Made by a program: the position numbers and the translations under genes
Assembly (NCBI GenBank): GCA_001929475.1
Contig: LXFE01003800.1
Location: 142-25,943 of the forward strand
Source: Neolecta irregularis DAH-3
Taxonomy: Eukaryota; Ascomycota; Neolectomycetes; Neolectales; Neolectaceae
DNA length: 25,802 nucleotides
Direction: 5' to 3'
The notes under the pieces: generated by a model
Seen by the model: the letters and a program-made list of their open reading frames with translations, nothing else
Told to the model about the DNA's origin: nothing
Database searches by the model: none
Part shown: positions 9,742 to 22,431 of the stretch, one piece after another
Layout: every line of letters starts with the position of its first letter
How positions within the stretch are numbered: the first letter of the stretch is position 1

Positions 9742-11049
9742 AATGTTACCAAAGCTGTTCTTCATCATCGGACTTTATTCCTTTCTATGTTCAACAATAG
9801 AGCTCGAGGGTTTCATTTCAATTTCAACTCTCAAGTTGTCTACCAAGGCAAGGTAGCGCAATTTGAGAAGGAATAAAACAGTGTGCTAAAGCATGCCTTG
9901 ATGCCTAATATTTGTGCAAAGATTTTATGCTAACCGCGTGAATTCCAAATCACCTGGTTTGCATGATGTTTAAGATTCCGGCATCACAAATAATCACTAT
10001 ACTTGAAGACACTGCTGGACCATCAGTAATATTCGAGTAAGTGCTTGCGACCAGTGGTAAAAATTCTTATATTCTAGGGTTGTTGAATCAGAGCCAGTTG
10101 AACCTATTATTGAAAGATTTCTTTATGATTATAAAATGCCAGAAGATGATTGGGCCAAAAGACTTATTGGTGGGTATTACTTAATATGGGAACATGCAAA
10201 TGGATATCTCCCCCATATGATAAGAGCTTTCAAACCTGTCATGTATAGTGAACCAGCAATCGCAATGGATTTCGAAAAATGGACTTCTGTGCGGGATATC
10301 TCCCAGTCTCACAGACCAATTACCGAACTTGAGGCATTTTCTGACAAGAAAGTTTTGGAGGGTATCAAATCTTGGGAAAGATTTTCAGAAAAAACGGAAA
10401 TTGATCCTTCAGAATCGTTTGCCACCATTTTGTTGATTTTTCTTGATATCTTTTGTCCGCATATTCGTCCAGTACGATCCAATCAAAAATGTACTTTTCA
10501 TTGATAAGTCGTTTCAATGGGGCCTAGTCATTATGCGATAGTACGAGACCAGCCAAAGTCCAAGAAAGAGTCANNNNNNNNNNCGAGGATATACACATAC
10601 TCGTCGTTTCAATGGGGCCTAGTCATTATGCGATAGTACGAGACCAGCCAAAGTCCAAGAAAGAGTCAGAAGTTTTGGTATATTTGACGAAAATGGAAAG
10701 CGAGGATAGTAACATGAACCAAAAAACAGCTGTGGACCTCTTTCAACAAGCAATGAAACCGAAGATGACCACGCAGTATTCCAAGGCCGTTACATACGAT
10801 ACCGGCCTCGATGAGCAATGGCAAACTTTACGTGTGTTGATTAGCGTTATGCAGTCACTTATTGAACCTGAATTGGGTTTGATTAACTATAAGTATCCTG
10901 GAAAATCTCGATTGACATTCTATCGAGACCTTGTAACGGCAGTGCTCTCCCACATTTATGGAAAAAAGTACGAGAGAACTCGAATCTTTTCAGCGTTGAA
11001 GATGAGATTGCAATCGAATAAGTTTGCTGACATCTCATACCAGAAATAA
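9742..11049 (+). pseudogene. Copy 3 of the secreted apple/PAN-like family, disrupted and gapped
   Basis: Homology to the gene at 747 covers the promoter region (from 9612), exon 1 (9742 to about 10036), the intron (about 10037-10077), exon 2 and the 3' flank. Exon 1 is broken: after an intact signal peptide the frame meets TAG near 9853, and the codon before the conserved ATATTTGTGC is TAA. Exon 2 is well preserved (MPEDDWAKRLIGGYY...; ...AVLSHIYGKKYERTRIFSAL), but a 14-base deletion relative to copy 1 near 10470 shifts the frame to a stop at 10504. The frame resumes after the assembly gap and ends at 11049. The good exon 2 beside a ruined exon 1 suggests recent loss, or an alternative unseen first exon. 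Confidence 0.85.
10508..10668. repeat. Assembly gap (10 N) flanked by identical 66-base copies
   Basis: Bases 10574-10583 are N. The 66 bases before the gap (10508-10573) are identical to 10603-10668 after it. The 19 bases 10584-10602 correspond to sequence that copy 1 has at this point and that is missing just left of 10508. This pattern is typical of two overlapping contig ends scaffolded without merging, so the duplication is probably not real. Confidence 0.9.
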
Positions 11050-11565
11050 TTCTTTATTGTGTTTTATGAAAGATCGGACATGCCAATTCTTTTGTAACAG
11101 AATTTTAGGTATGTTTCAAGTTATGTTTTCTTCAATTTTGAAAGTATTGCTATAATATGAACTTTGAGAGAGCGCACCCAACTCGACCCTGCCACAACCT
11201 CGGAGAATGAGACCTCGCTCATCGATATCGGTTAGGCGAGTCCAGCACGATGGATCCAGGCAGTCGAGGCCCACAACGTCAGGCTTTAACCGTAGTAATT
11301 ACGATTCCGTCTGAACTGCTTTCGATCTACCCTCGACATTTTCATTGTCATATACCAAGGATTTATTCCCACGAATGTTTCTCGATACTCTCTGATTGCC
11401 ATCTTCTGTACAGATTGTTGAAAATGCAGGCGAAGGATACGGCAAAACATTCATTCCCTTTTTGGTAAAAGGCGTGCAATTTTTATCATATTTTATCCCT
11501 CTTCAATTAGAAATTTCTTCAAGCCGAATGAGCTTACCGAACGACAATATCACTCTGTAACATAC
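11050..11565. other. Intergenic, no gene seen
   Basis: The first 60 bases are 3' flank shared with copy 1. A 72-codon plus-strand frame at 11250 has an ATG but no recognisable feature. Nothing else is supported. Confidence 0.5.
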
Positions 11566-12070
11566 CTATCTGGAATCGAATTTTTCGAATCACTGCAATG
11601 TGATAACAAACACCCAAAATGCCAATCAAAATTATTGGCCAATGGGAAACCATAATTCCGTTACCAAGTTGGTAATCTAGACAAATCATATTTCAGTATT
11701 TGACATGGGCTGATTGACGTGGAGGTGATGAGATTTGTCTACGCTAGCCAGAATCAACATTTTGATAAATGGCAACGTTAAACATATAAGAAGGATTCCG
11801 ATGGTGTAATAGTGACAGGTACTACGATCATAATTCTTATTTACACCCAGTCCTTTGTGCTAGTGAATCAAGAAATATTCCAACTCTTGTGCCAAAGTAG
11901 ATCAGTTAAGCTACTTACATATTTCTTTACTTGAGAACTACTGAAGCAAACACAGCTGTCCAACTCTGCAAAAATGCAAAAAATACTATGTAGATCAATG
12001 GATCTCGATGATCCTTAATCATTCCTCTTTTGAGTTTCCTGCCATTGACCTCACGGCTTTCATATACCAT
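11566..12070 (-). pseudogene. Pieces of an unidentified multi-pass membrane protein, probably decayed
   Basis: Three minus-strand segments look coding and hydrophobic. At 12070-11930, from an ATG, the segment includes DPLIYIVFFAFLQSWTAVF. At 11820-11689 it includes YYTIGILLICLTLPFIKMLI. At 11677-11566 it includes HWPIILIGILGVCYHIAVI followed by basic residues and a GTATG donor. Each would be one membrane helix with a charged end. I could not join all three with frame-keeping introns of the size usual here: the junction between the last two fails, and the first would need a 25-base intron. I therefore suspect a fragment or pseudogene, though a gene with missed exons (further candidates up to about 12250) remains possible. 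No family assigned. Confidence 0.4.
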
Positions 12071-12373
12071 TCTGCCTCAGTACCGGAGCAAGAATTTTCC
12101 GTAAAGGTGGGAAATGATATCGATATTTAGGACTATGCTTTAGTTAAGTAGAAAGACTATTTTTTCATAAATTAATTGGTAACATACCAACTGGCGCAGG
12201 TTAAATGGCTCGTACAATCTAAATATACCTGCTAGAATACTCTGTTGTAATGATTCTAAATGCTTGTGTGCCTAGCCTTTTGAGATTTTTCCAGTTTTGA
12301 TGGTTAGTCCCTGTTCGAGGCGGAACTTGGAGCCGGTCTAACCTCCAACCGAATTGAATATTCTAAATACCAA

Positions 12374-15363
<2,990 letters not shown>

Positions 15364-15614
15364 TTGGCGATAATAAATTGTGATGTTTGAATGTTCCTCT
15401 TGCATGGTGTTTGTTCCTGTATATTAGTTGAATTTAAAAGATTCTTTTCATTGGATTGTAGGTTATATTTCGACGATACTCATCGTAAAGATATTTCCGC
15501 TGAATCATGGGAATACGTATGTAACATAGATCATAATACCTAAAACTCATATGAAACCCATCAATCAAATTCGCCCGACCCAACATGAATGTATAACTAC
15601 ACCAACAACAAAAC

Positions 15615-17134
15615 TTAATCGCCAATCTTTAATTTTTCAAAGTTATGAAGAGCAGGTTTGGTACTTTCAATTTCTTGCTTTCCAGCCATACGTCGTTCAA
15701 GAGCGGAGGCAACCCAGGGAACGAGGTCTATTTGTTTCCTTTTGTATCGTTGTAACCAGGGGTGTTTTAGTAGTAGGGCATATACTGGTCTCTTTGATGG
15801 GTTTTTGCATAGACTAGTCGAATTAGGATGGGAGGAAGGAGTATGTCACCATTGATGGACGAAATCTTGGGCATCGGGAGTGAATTTGGCTGGGGGAAGT
15901 TCGGGTGGTTCACCTTCTACGATGGCGTTTAATTGAGCAAATATATTGTTATAGGTTTCTTGATTGTTAGTCTTGTACAGATCCAAAAATACCCGGGGGG
16001 TATGGATATCCGCCCATTGCACATTCAAGGATGCTTAAACCTAAACTCCAGATATCTGACTGGGCGCTATATGTACGGCCCGCCATGCCTGAATTTTCGG
16101 CCTTGATGCGTTCGGGCTAATGGTTAGTTTTAAAAGCGGGAAGAGATACAGCCATATAACTTTGACAACCAATATTTGTTTTAGCGAGTGAGGCGACGAG
16201 ATTACCCGATACACCAAAATCGCACAATTTTACTTTTCCAAGTGTATTTATCAGAATGTTTGTTGGTTTTACATCTAGAGATTAAATTTATATTAGGGTG
16301 AGACACCTCTGTGAATGATGTTGTGGTCGTCTTTGAGGGTTTTTAGGGCTTCGACGGCGGATACAGTGATTGTCCCAAGTTCGTCCTCGGGAATGCCGTC
16401 AAGGTATAGTTTGTCGAGGCTCATGCCGTCCATGAATTCCATGCAGAGATAGACGGATCTAGATCAGCAAATGGTGGTGGAGAATGGATACCCCTCTATG
16501 AAAAAGGCGCCGTAGAATTCGACGATGTAGGGGCTTGATGTTTTATGGAGGACTTCGAGTTCCATGATGATTGCGTTTAGCTTTGCGTGGTCCAGCTCGA
16601 GGCGGATTTCCTTCATTGCCATGATGACTTTTGTGGGTTTGTGGAGAACTTTGTAGACAGTGCCGTAGTTTCCCTTGCCGAGTTCTTCGTGGATGGCGAT
16701 TTCTGACATTGTGATGCGAAACGACTGCCCGCTCGTGAAATCGACACCGTGCGAAGACAGGACTGCTTTTCCAGCGAAATTGAGGGATCCTGTCTGCGCA
16801 TCCACAAAGCTGCTGAACTCTGCAAATTTGCTCGTCTGTGCCGCGGGCGCCGTGCCATTTAGCGGCAATTTGAGTCCGCGACGGGCGCCGAGACCGGTGC
16901 TGGGTGTCGATTCGGGGGATTTTGAGCGCGACGCATGGAACTTGGAGTCAGCGCGTTTTCAGTATGTTAAACCTGTTTCATGCGCTCCTGCAGATCTGCG
17001 CGAATCGCACTGGCTCCGCCTGGGCGCACGCCTATTTGAGCCGGCGCAGATGGGGGGCGGCGTGCATTGTGCACAGAGCCGAGTGCAGCCGCCACCATCG
17101 CAGACGTCGCAGCATCGTCGGGGGGCGAGGACAT
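15615..17134 (-). CDS. PBS2: MAP kinase kinase, Pbs2/Wis1 type (HOG/stress pathway)
   Basis: Seven exons on the minus strand (17134-16973, 16940-16492, 16458-16307, 16274-16150, 16116-15993, 15958-15850, 15813-15615), with introns of 32, 33, 32, 33, 34 and 36 bases, encode 439 residues. The N-terminus carries the Pbs2-type [19 protein letters not shown] element and the [15 protein letters not shown] segment. The kinase domain has GKGNYGTV (142-149), Lys164, HRDVKPTN (253-260), DFG (273-275), and Ser283/Thr287 in [17 protein letters not shown] as the expected sites phosphorylated by MAPKK kinases. The family relays osmotic and oxidative stress to the Hog1/Sty1 MAP kinase. It is shorter than Pbs2 of yeasts because the N-terminal extension is reduced. 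Exons 1 and 2 are much more GC-rich than the rest. The start is the only ATG in frame before the purine tract. Confidence 0.94.
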
Positions 17135-17140
17135 GAATTA

Positions 17141-17347
17141 ATATGGAGGAGAGGAGGAACTTGGAGGAGAGGAAGAATATGGAGAGGGGGAATATGAAAG
17201 AGGAGGAATTTAGAGGAAAGGAGGAATGCGGAGAGGACGAATATGGAGCGGAGGAACTTGGAGGAGAGAATGAATATGGAGGAGAGAATGGAAGAATATG
17301 GAGGAGAGGAGAGGAAATAGAGGGGAGAGGAGAGCAGAGGAGAGCGT
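17141..17347. repeat. Long polypurine (GGA-rich) tract upstream of the MAPKK gene
   Basis: About 200 bases of almost uninterrupted A/G on the plus strand, built from imperfect units resembling AATATGGAGGAGAG. It begins just a few bases from the MAPKK start codon, so the MAPKK promoter or 5' UTR, read in its own direction, is a CT-rich tract. CT-rich stretches near transcription starts are common in fungi, but this length is notable. GGA repeats can also form unusual DNA structures. Confidence 0.85.
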
Positions 17348-17591
17348 GTCGTGGTCTAGCAACGAACAGGGCATTGCACTGCAAAACTCCTGCTGAGGTC
17401 AGTTCGCAAATTCAGGTTAATCTAAACCGCCACGGTTTCAGTCAGTCATCATAGCAGCTTCCATTTGTATATGCTGCGTGTCATGGAAGAAATGCATCTA
17501 GATATTCCGTGACCAAGGATATCCAAATGGTTGCTGTCAGTCATCATGACTCGTACAGAATGTAAGCGTTATGCGTGGCGATCCGTTCAAA

Positions 17592-17631
17592 TGATATTCA
17601 ATGACATTCAGTGATATTCAATCATGTTCAG
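17592..17631. repeat. Four 10-base tandem repeats (TGATATTCAA type)
   Basis: TGATATTCAA, TGACATTCAG, TGATATTCAA and TCATGTTCAG follow each other with exact 10-base spacing, close to one helical turn, followed by AT-rich DNA with a doubled CTTACAACATT. They could be phased binding sites or a small satellite remnant. Confidence 0.7.
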
Positions 17632-18210
17632 ATATAATATCTTACAACATTCTTACAACATTCAAATGGAATTAGTTCTCAATACTTTATTTTATCGGGT
17701 TTCAAAAAACAAGTTTGCCTAATTTTGGAGTAGAATCTTTTCACCCTCATTCCATCACACCCACTTTTAAAATTTCGTTTACTACTTGTCTTTCTAGCTT
17801 CCTTGCCAGCTGGTATGTCTATTTCTCGCTTGATAATCCGAATGATGATATTTTATGCCTCGACTCCGTGAGAGAACAGCATAGGATCAACCACCTGACA
17901 TTTTTCCTTCTCTCTATTTCTCATAAATATACGTTTCTAGTTCTGACCGCTCTAGGTATGTCCATTTCTTTCTTGATACTCCAAGTATGATGTCCAAACA
18001 CTTATTTACATTATCTGATCCTCCTGATCCGAAAATCCTTTTTTCTGAATCGTCCTCCTTTTTTCCTGTGGTTTTAAATACATCGGTTGACCGTTTAGCT
18101 TGTAGAATCAGTCATAAATATGTCCACTCGTTTTAATATACTCTCCCTTCTACTTTTAATGTATATCCGTCTGGTAATTTTGATCCGAGAGATCGATCCA
18201 ACCTGCATTC

Positions 18211-18345
18211 AGAAGCTGCGAAATCAATGATTCATCGAAACTAGAATAAAATATTCATCAGGAATGCTGAAATCAATGATTCATCGGAAACAAAATCAAT
18301 GATTCATCAGGAATGCTGAGAAATCAATGACTCATGGGAAATGCC
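18211..18345. promoter_or_regulatory. Array of four AP-1/Gcn4-like sites in imperfect repeats
   Basis: The core AAATCAATGATTCATC occurs at 18221, 18270 and 18293, and a fourth unit at 18321 carries ATGACTCAT (18327-18335), which is the exact palindromic Gcn4/AP-1 bZIP site. The other three are one base off it (ATGATTCAT). Longer shared stretches (TTCATCAGGAATGCTGA) show the array arose by duplication. It lies about 1.3 kb upstream of the P450 and about 1.1 kb from the MAPKK start. Use as a regulatory element is inference. Confidence 0.45.
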
Positions 18346-19080
18346 GCGAAATCAAATCATCAATCATCACCCCATGTCATCTTTGTCGTCACGATTCCTC
18401 AACGTTGATCGAATGGGCAAAAATAAAGTGGTATGTATCTGTACATTCTCCAGTTGCATTCTGATTCCCATGTATGCACGAAAGAAGGGGATAGTTGTTT
18501 ACAAAATTGTCCCTGGACCAGCATTGGCTTGAATTTCTTTGGGTTTAGTAAAGACGTGTCTCATTATCTCTAGTAGCAAGCAGTTTGTCACTTACTGTAT
18601 GCGAAAATATATATATTCCTCATCGAGACAGAAAATAGACCGATCCTCTGAAACTCTGACCATAAAGACTAATACATTATTCTTTTTAGGATATGCCTTT
18701 GGGATTTAGAAATAGTAGCTCGGTACTACATCCCTGTTTCTTCCGCCCATAAGAACCAGAGATATCACAAAAGAAGCTCTAGCTATGACGACCCATAGGG
18801 AGACAGAGCCGAAAGCCAGTCGATTCGCGAAACTAAATATACTCTTATGAGCCATGAGCAATACCCGTACAATTGTAGCCTCAATTTCAACTTCATTTCA
18901 CCAAAACATATCACGTGCCATACCTCGGATGCTTGCTGCATTTCATGGAAAGTTGCTTAAAATTTTCATTTTTCGAAACGGCAACACGTTTATAACACGC
19001 AGGTTGCAATTGTAGAGCTTCGCAGACTTAGATGACTTGGATAAAACGAGAAAAAAAGATGATGGTTAAATTCCTTCGCT

Positions 19081-19505
19081 AGAATAACAGTGCATTATTC
19101 AGCATTATTCACCGGTCCTGCAAGCAAGCAGCTACCGGTGTACTTATATGAAACAGAAATAGCCGCATCAGTTATAGAAACGTGGACTTTGACCAATGGA
19201 AAAGCCAAACAAGAGACCCCTTTAAAATATCCTCCAAAAGATTACAATATCATTTTCGTACCAAACGCTTTTCAAAATTTCTCGCTTGAGGCTCGCTCAG
19301 TTACTCAGACAAAGTTTTTATGGTTGCGCTTTGTAGTTGGATGAAAGACGAGCAGGGATGTGGGGTTGGAAATAGCGGCGATATTAATCGTTTATCATTG
19401 GTTTGTACCCAAGAGTTGACGAACAGCGCAATGAATCCATACCTGTTTATCACCAAAGATCAGCGAAATGACACGAAGCCGCCCATGTATAATCTATTTT
19501 GGTAA
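19081..19505 (+). other. Coding-like open stretch of unknown nature
   Basis: From 19090 an 84-codon frame without ATG reads like protein (includes YETEIAASVIETWTLTNGKA and KYPPKDYNIIFVPNAFQNFS), and a second frame from 19320 to 19502 follows. No family is recognised, no start is evident, and no intron of the usual size joins them in frame. It may be a gene fragment just upstream of the P450. Confidence 0.25.
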
Positions 19506-19627
19506 TCAACTAACTTGAATCAATTAGGTAACGTTCCTGCATCTGAATATCAGACAAAATTCCCCCTTTACTCTTTGCAAGTCATTATTCTCGAAAGTCT
19601 TTTTCAACTTAAAAACCTCTTCGTTCA

Positions 19628-21523
19628 ATGTTTGTCTTCGGTGGGCGGGGGTCATTATTTTCAGAAGGGTCGAGTTTCATTGTCTCTACGATCTGTGCCT
19701 TGGTACATTCTACTATTGGACCTGTCAAACTTGATCAAGATCCTTGGATATGTTATACGTCTTGTCTTTTTCCACCCACTTCGGCATTTCAAAGGTCCTT
19801 TTTGGGCGAAGATCAACCCATTCTGGCATGTCATAGTTCTTCAAACAGGCCAGAGACATAAGAAGCTACGGAAATTGCATGATCAATATGGTACTATCCA
19901 CCTTCTCTAATCAATGTCAATCAACTTAAGGTGATGTCGTTCGAATCTGCCCTAATGCAGTTTCAATCTGTAACGCTTCTGCAATAAAAGGTATGAAAGT
20001 TCTAGATCTCAATCTTGAGAGTAGACGTCTTTGGGCCAGCTTCATCTCTTGTAAAATCCAAGGCATATGATGCCCTTGGAGATGATCCTTCGAATCGTAG
20101 TATCAGCCGGATTCGAGATAAATCAGTTCACCTACAGCTCAGGAAAGCACTCGCACCCGCCTTTTCTACCCAGTCATTGGACAAAATGGAACATTTGGTT
20201 TCTCATAATCTTGACCTCCTCTGTAACGGGCTCCTCAAGTTTGGAGGCAACGGAAGAATTCCTTTGGTTATTCAATATTTTCGTTCGACTCAAGCTTATA
20301 AATTAGAATCTGACACTTTGGACTAGCTTTTTAACTTTTGACGTGCTGGGCGACTTGTGCTTCACTGAATCCTACGGTTTACTTGAGGGGGGGCGGATGG
20401 CACCAATTCTTGAATGCACGACTGCCACGCTCAGATTTGGTGGATTTGTATGGGCTTTTCAGATTCGACTAATGAAGGTAGGCAATGGCGTCGCCTTTTC
20501 TTGCGTCTTTAAAGAAATATCTGGCTCCAAAGGACTTTGTAGAGAAACTGGTTCGATTCAAAAGTGTATGTCATTCTGTTGATTAAAGACAATAAACCTC
20601 ATTACAATAAGGACTGCGCCATGCGGATAGAAAAGCGACTTTTGAACCCAGCTGGCCGGGAGGACTTTATTCACTATTTACTTGCTTATGCTGATGCTGC
20701 GGCAACTGCCGAGGATCGAAAGGGCCGGCTTACAGCAACCACTGAAACACTCGTGTAGGCAGGCTTATCAAAAATATCAATCCCTAATCTTTAGACTTGC
20801 AGGAACTGATACAACGGCCAGTATCTTTCCAGACTTCACTCTAGCATCATTTTAATGCTTTATAGCAATTCTTTGCGCTGCAATCTCATATCTCTCAATA
20901 TGTCCTCGGGTACTATCTAAACTTCGGGAAGCGCTCGATGCTCTTGTAGACTTGGACATGACTAACGCTCGACTTTCGGAAATACCATTGTTGGATGCAA
21001 TCATCGATGAAACGCTGAGAATATGTCCACCATTGCTGACTTCCACTCCTCGTGACACGACCTGTGCTACATATATTGCTGAGTACCTTATCCCTTCGAA
21101 TATTGAGGTTATAATACCAACGTGGGCCATTTGTCATGATGCACGGTACTTCACAGAACCAGAGGAGTGGATTCCAGAAAGATGGATCGATAAAGACTAT
21201 ATTAAGGATCAAACACTGGGTCGAACTGCCTGGTAAATATGCTTTACTGGACAAATTTGACTTTTCAGGCAGCCGTTCTCCTTGGGACCACGAGCCTGTA
21301 TAGGAAAGAAGTATTTGATTGTCTTTTTCTTATACCAATCGATAGCATGGCCTATATTGTCCTCAGACTTAGCATAGCTCGATTGGTCCGCAGTTTTGAT
21401 TTCGAGCTCGCTAAGCCTGTCCGTTCTTATGAAGTTGAAGATTTTGTCGCTGCTCAGAGACCTGAGCTATTTGCGCGAGTTCGCTCAAGATCACACTCTC
21501 TGTTAGGATTGTCCGTAATATAG
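19628..21523 (+). CDS. Cytochrome P450 monooxygenase (fungal class E, membrane-anchored)
   Basis: Eleven exons (19628-19702, 19740-19890, 19931-19990, 20025-20266, 20307-20447, 20482-20565, 20612-20754, 20795-20820, 20866-21232, 21269-21310, 21346-21523), with introns of 37, 40, 34, 40, 34, 46, 40, 45, 36 and 35 bases, give 502 residues, a normal P450 length. An N-terminal membrane anchor (about residues 17-36) leads to the hinge HPLRHFKGPFWA. The I-helix has AGTDTT (301-306), the K-helix ExxR is Glu356-Arg359, PERW follows, and the heme loop is PFSLGPRACIGKN with the iron-ligand Cys440. It resembles Pezizomycotina P450s of the benzoate hydroxylase/pisatin demethylase-like groups, which oxidise small aromatic or isoprenoid compounds in the ER; the substrate is unknown. 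Raw frames look frameshifted, but every break is a tiny intron. The 46-base intron 6 has the weakest signals. Confidence 0.92.
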
Positions 21524-22036
21524 TGAGCAGGATGAATATCCTCCGTCCACATTCTTTAGTTTGACGAATGAGTTCTGCTGCCAAGTGTATTTGGAAGATT
21601 GCATTAGTATATATGGATAGATCATTTCATTGTTGGGAGCCGCAGTCACCACTGCAAAGACGTGATTGTAGTCTGTAGATATGAAATTAGAAAAGCAGAA
21701 ATCTTATGTGCATTCAATTTTTGAACCCCGTTTTTTGCCTCTATCCGAGATCATGAAAAATCGGTGCATATGGATGGTACATGAGCTAGTTGTATTTCCA
21801 CAGACAATCATTTGCTAGAGGGTTGTAGAATTTCTAGGACTTGAAAATTAGAATGTTCTCTCGTTCCGCACAATACCCTTCCTTAGAACATGCAGGAGGT
21901 ACTTGCTATTTACTGTGCCTAGAGAGCTAGCTCTTTGCTAGTCTTTCATAGCATTCGAGTGCTTAGTTGAACCTTTCTGTAGTCTTTTCATATGGAGATT
22001 CACGGGCACTGGATCGCTTCATGATCTAAATGAGAC
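21524..22036. other. Intergenic, no gene seen
   Basis: This is the 3' flank of the P450. No exon chain, RNA gene or clear repeat is visible until the LTR-like element at 22037. Confidence 0.6.
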
Positions 22037-22211
22037 TGTCAGCACACGACCTAGGTTGGGTGCTGATGTGGACTTAGGTTGGATATGCCAACGTAGATAC
22101 TGTGAGTAAGAGTAACTACGTATATTGAATATCAGGTGAAAGCCTAGCCAGCTAGTCCAGCTAGGCGCTACTTATATACAGATTCGGCACATGTGCTGCT
22201 ATTGTTCTGCC
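22037..22211 (+). mobile_element. Copia-like LTR with adjacent primer-binding-site-like sequence
   Basis: The element starts TGTCAGCACACGACC and folds into an imperfect inverted repeat (TCAGCAC...GTGCTGA around ACCTAGGT). A second ACTTAGGTTGG follows at 22072. At 22212 comes TGGTAGCGAC, which resembles the tRNA-type primer-binding site (TGG + acceptor-stem complement) placed after the 5' LTR of Ty1/copia elements. About 140 bases of GC-rich leader-like DNA follow (22222-22350), then unrelated sequence, so at most a truncated element remains. The 3' LTR boundary is uncertain because no clear CA end is seen. Confidence 0.5.
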
Positions 22212-22431
22212 TGGTAGCGACGCCTGTGACCGGTCCGACTGGGATGAGCGGCGGCCCTTGCTGCTCTCTGTGCCCCTTCCGATGATTGGGCGGTGGCGGT
22301 GGCAAGCTGGTGGGGGTTGCGACGGTGGGAAAGTTGTGTCCCCACAGAGACTACCGGTGAGAGTTTACGTAACTGTAATTTCAAATTATATATTACTTGC
22401 TATTCTAGATTGTACTTGTCAATTCTGTGTT

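Larger units (their letters stand above)
17348..19080. other. Intergenic with short repeats, no gene seen
   Basis: The DNA between the divergent MAPKK and P450 genes. It contains the 10-base repeats at 17592 and the AP-1-like array at 18211, listed separately. Around 17814-18000 two diverged direct repeats begin GGTATGTCTATTTCT / GGTATGTCCATTTCT. The open frames at 17715-17990 and 18341-18532 show no domain and are probably chance. Confidence 0.5.

Noticed and set aside
16959-17384. Minus-strand 141-codon frame rich in Ser/Pro/Phe
   Set aside because: It is the translation of the purine tract and the wrong frame of MAPKK exon 1. The correct frame matches the Pbs2 N-terminus.
19502-19527. GT...CTAAC...AG stretch resembling a 26-base intron
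   Set aside because: It is shorter than any supported intron here and does not connect recognisable coding sequence.
20448-20610. Apparent frameshifts in the P450 middle region
   Set aside because: A 34-base intron (20448-20481) and a 46-base intron (20566-20611) restore the expected sequence (GGFAMASPFLASLKKYLAPK), so no mutation is needed.
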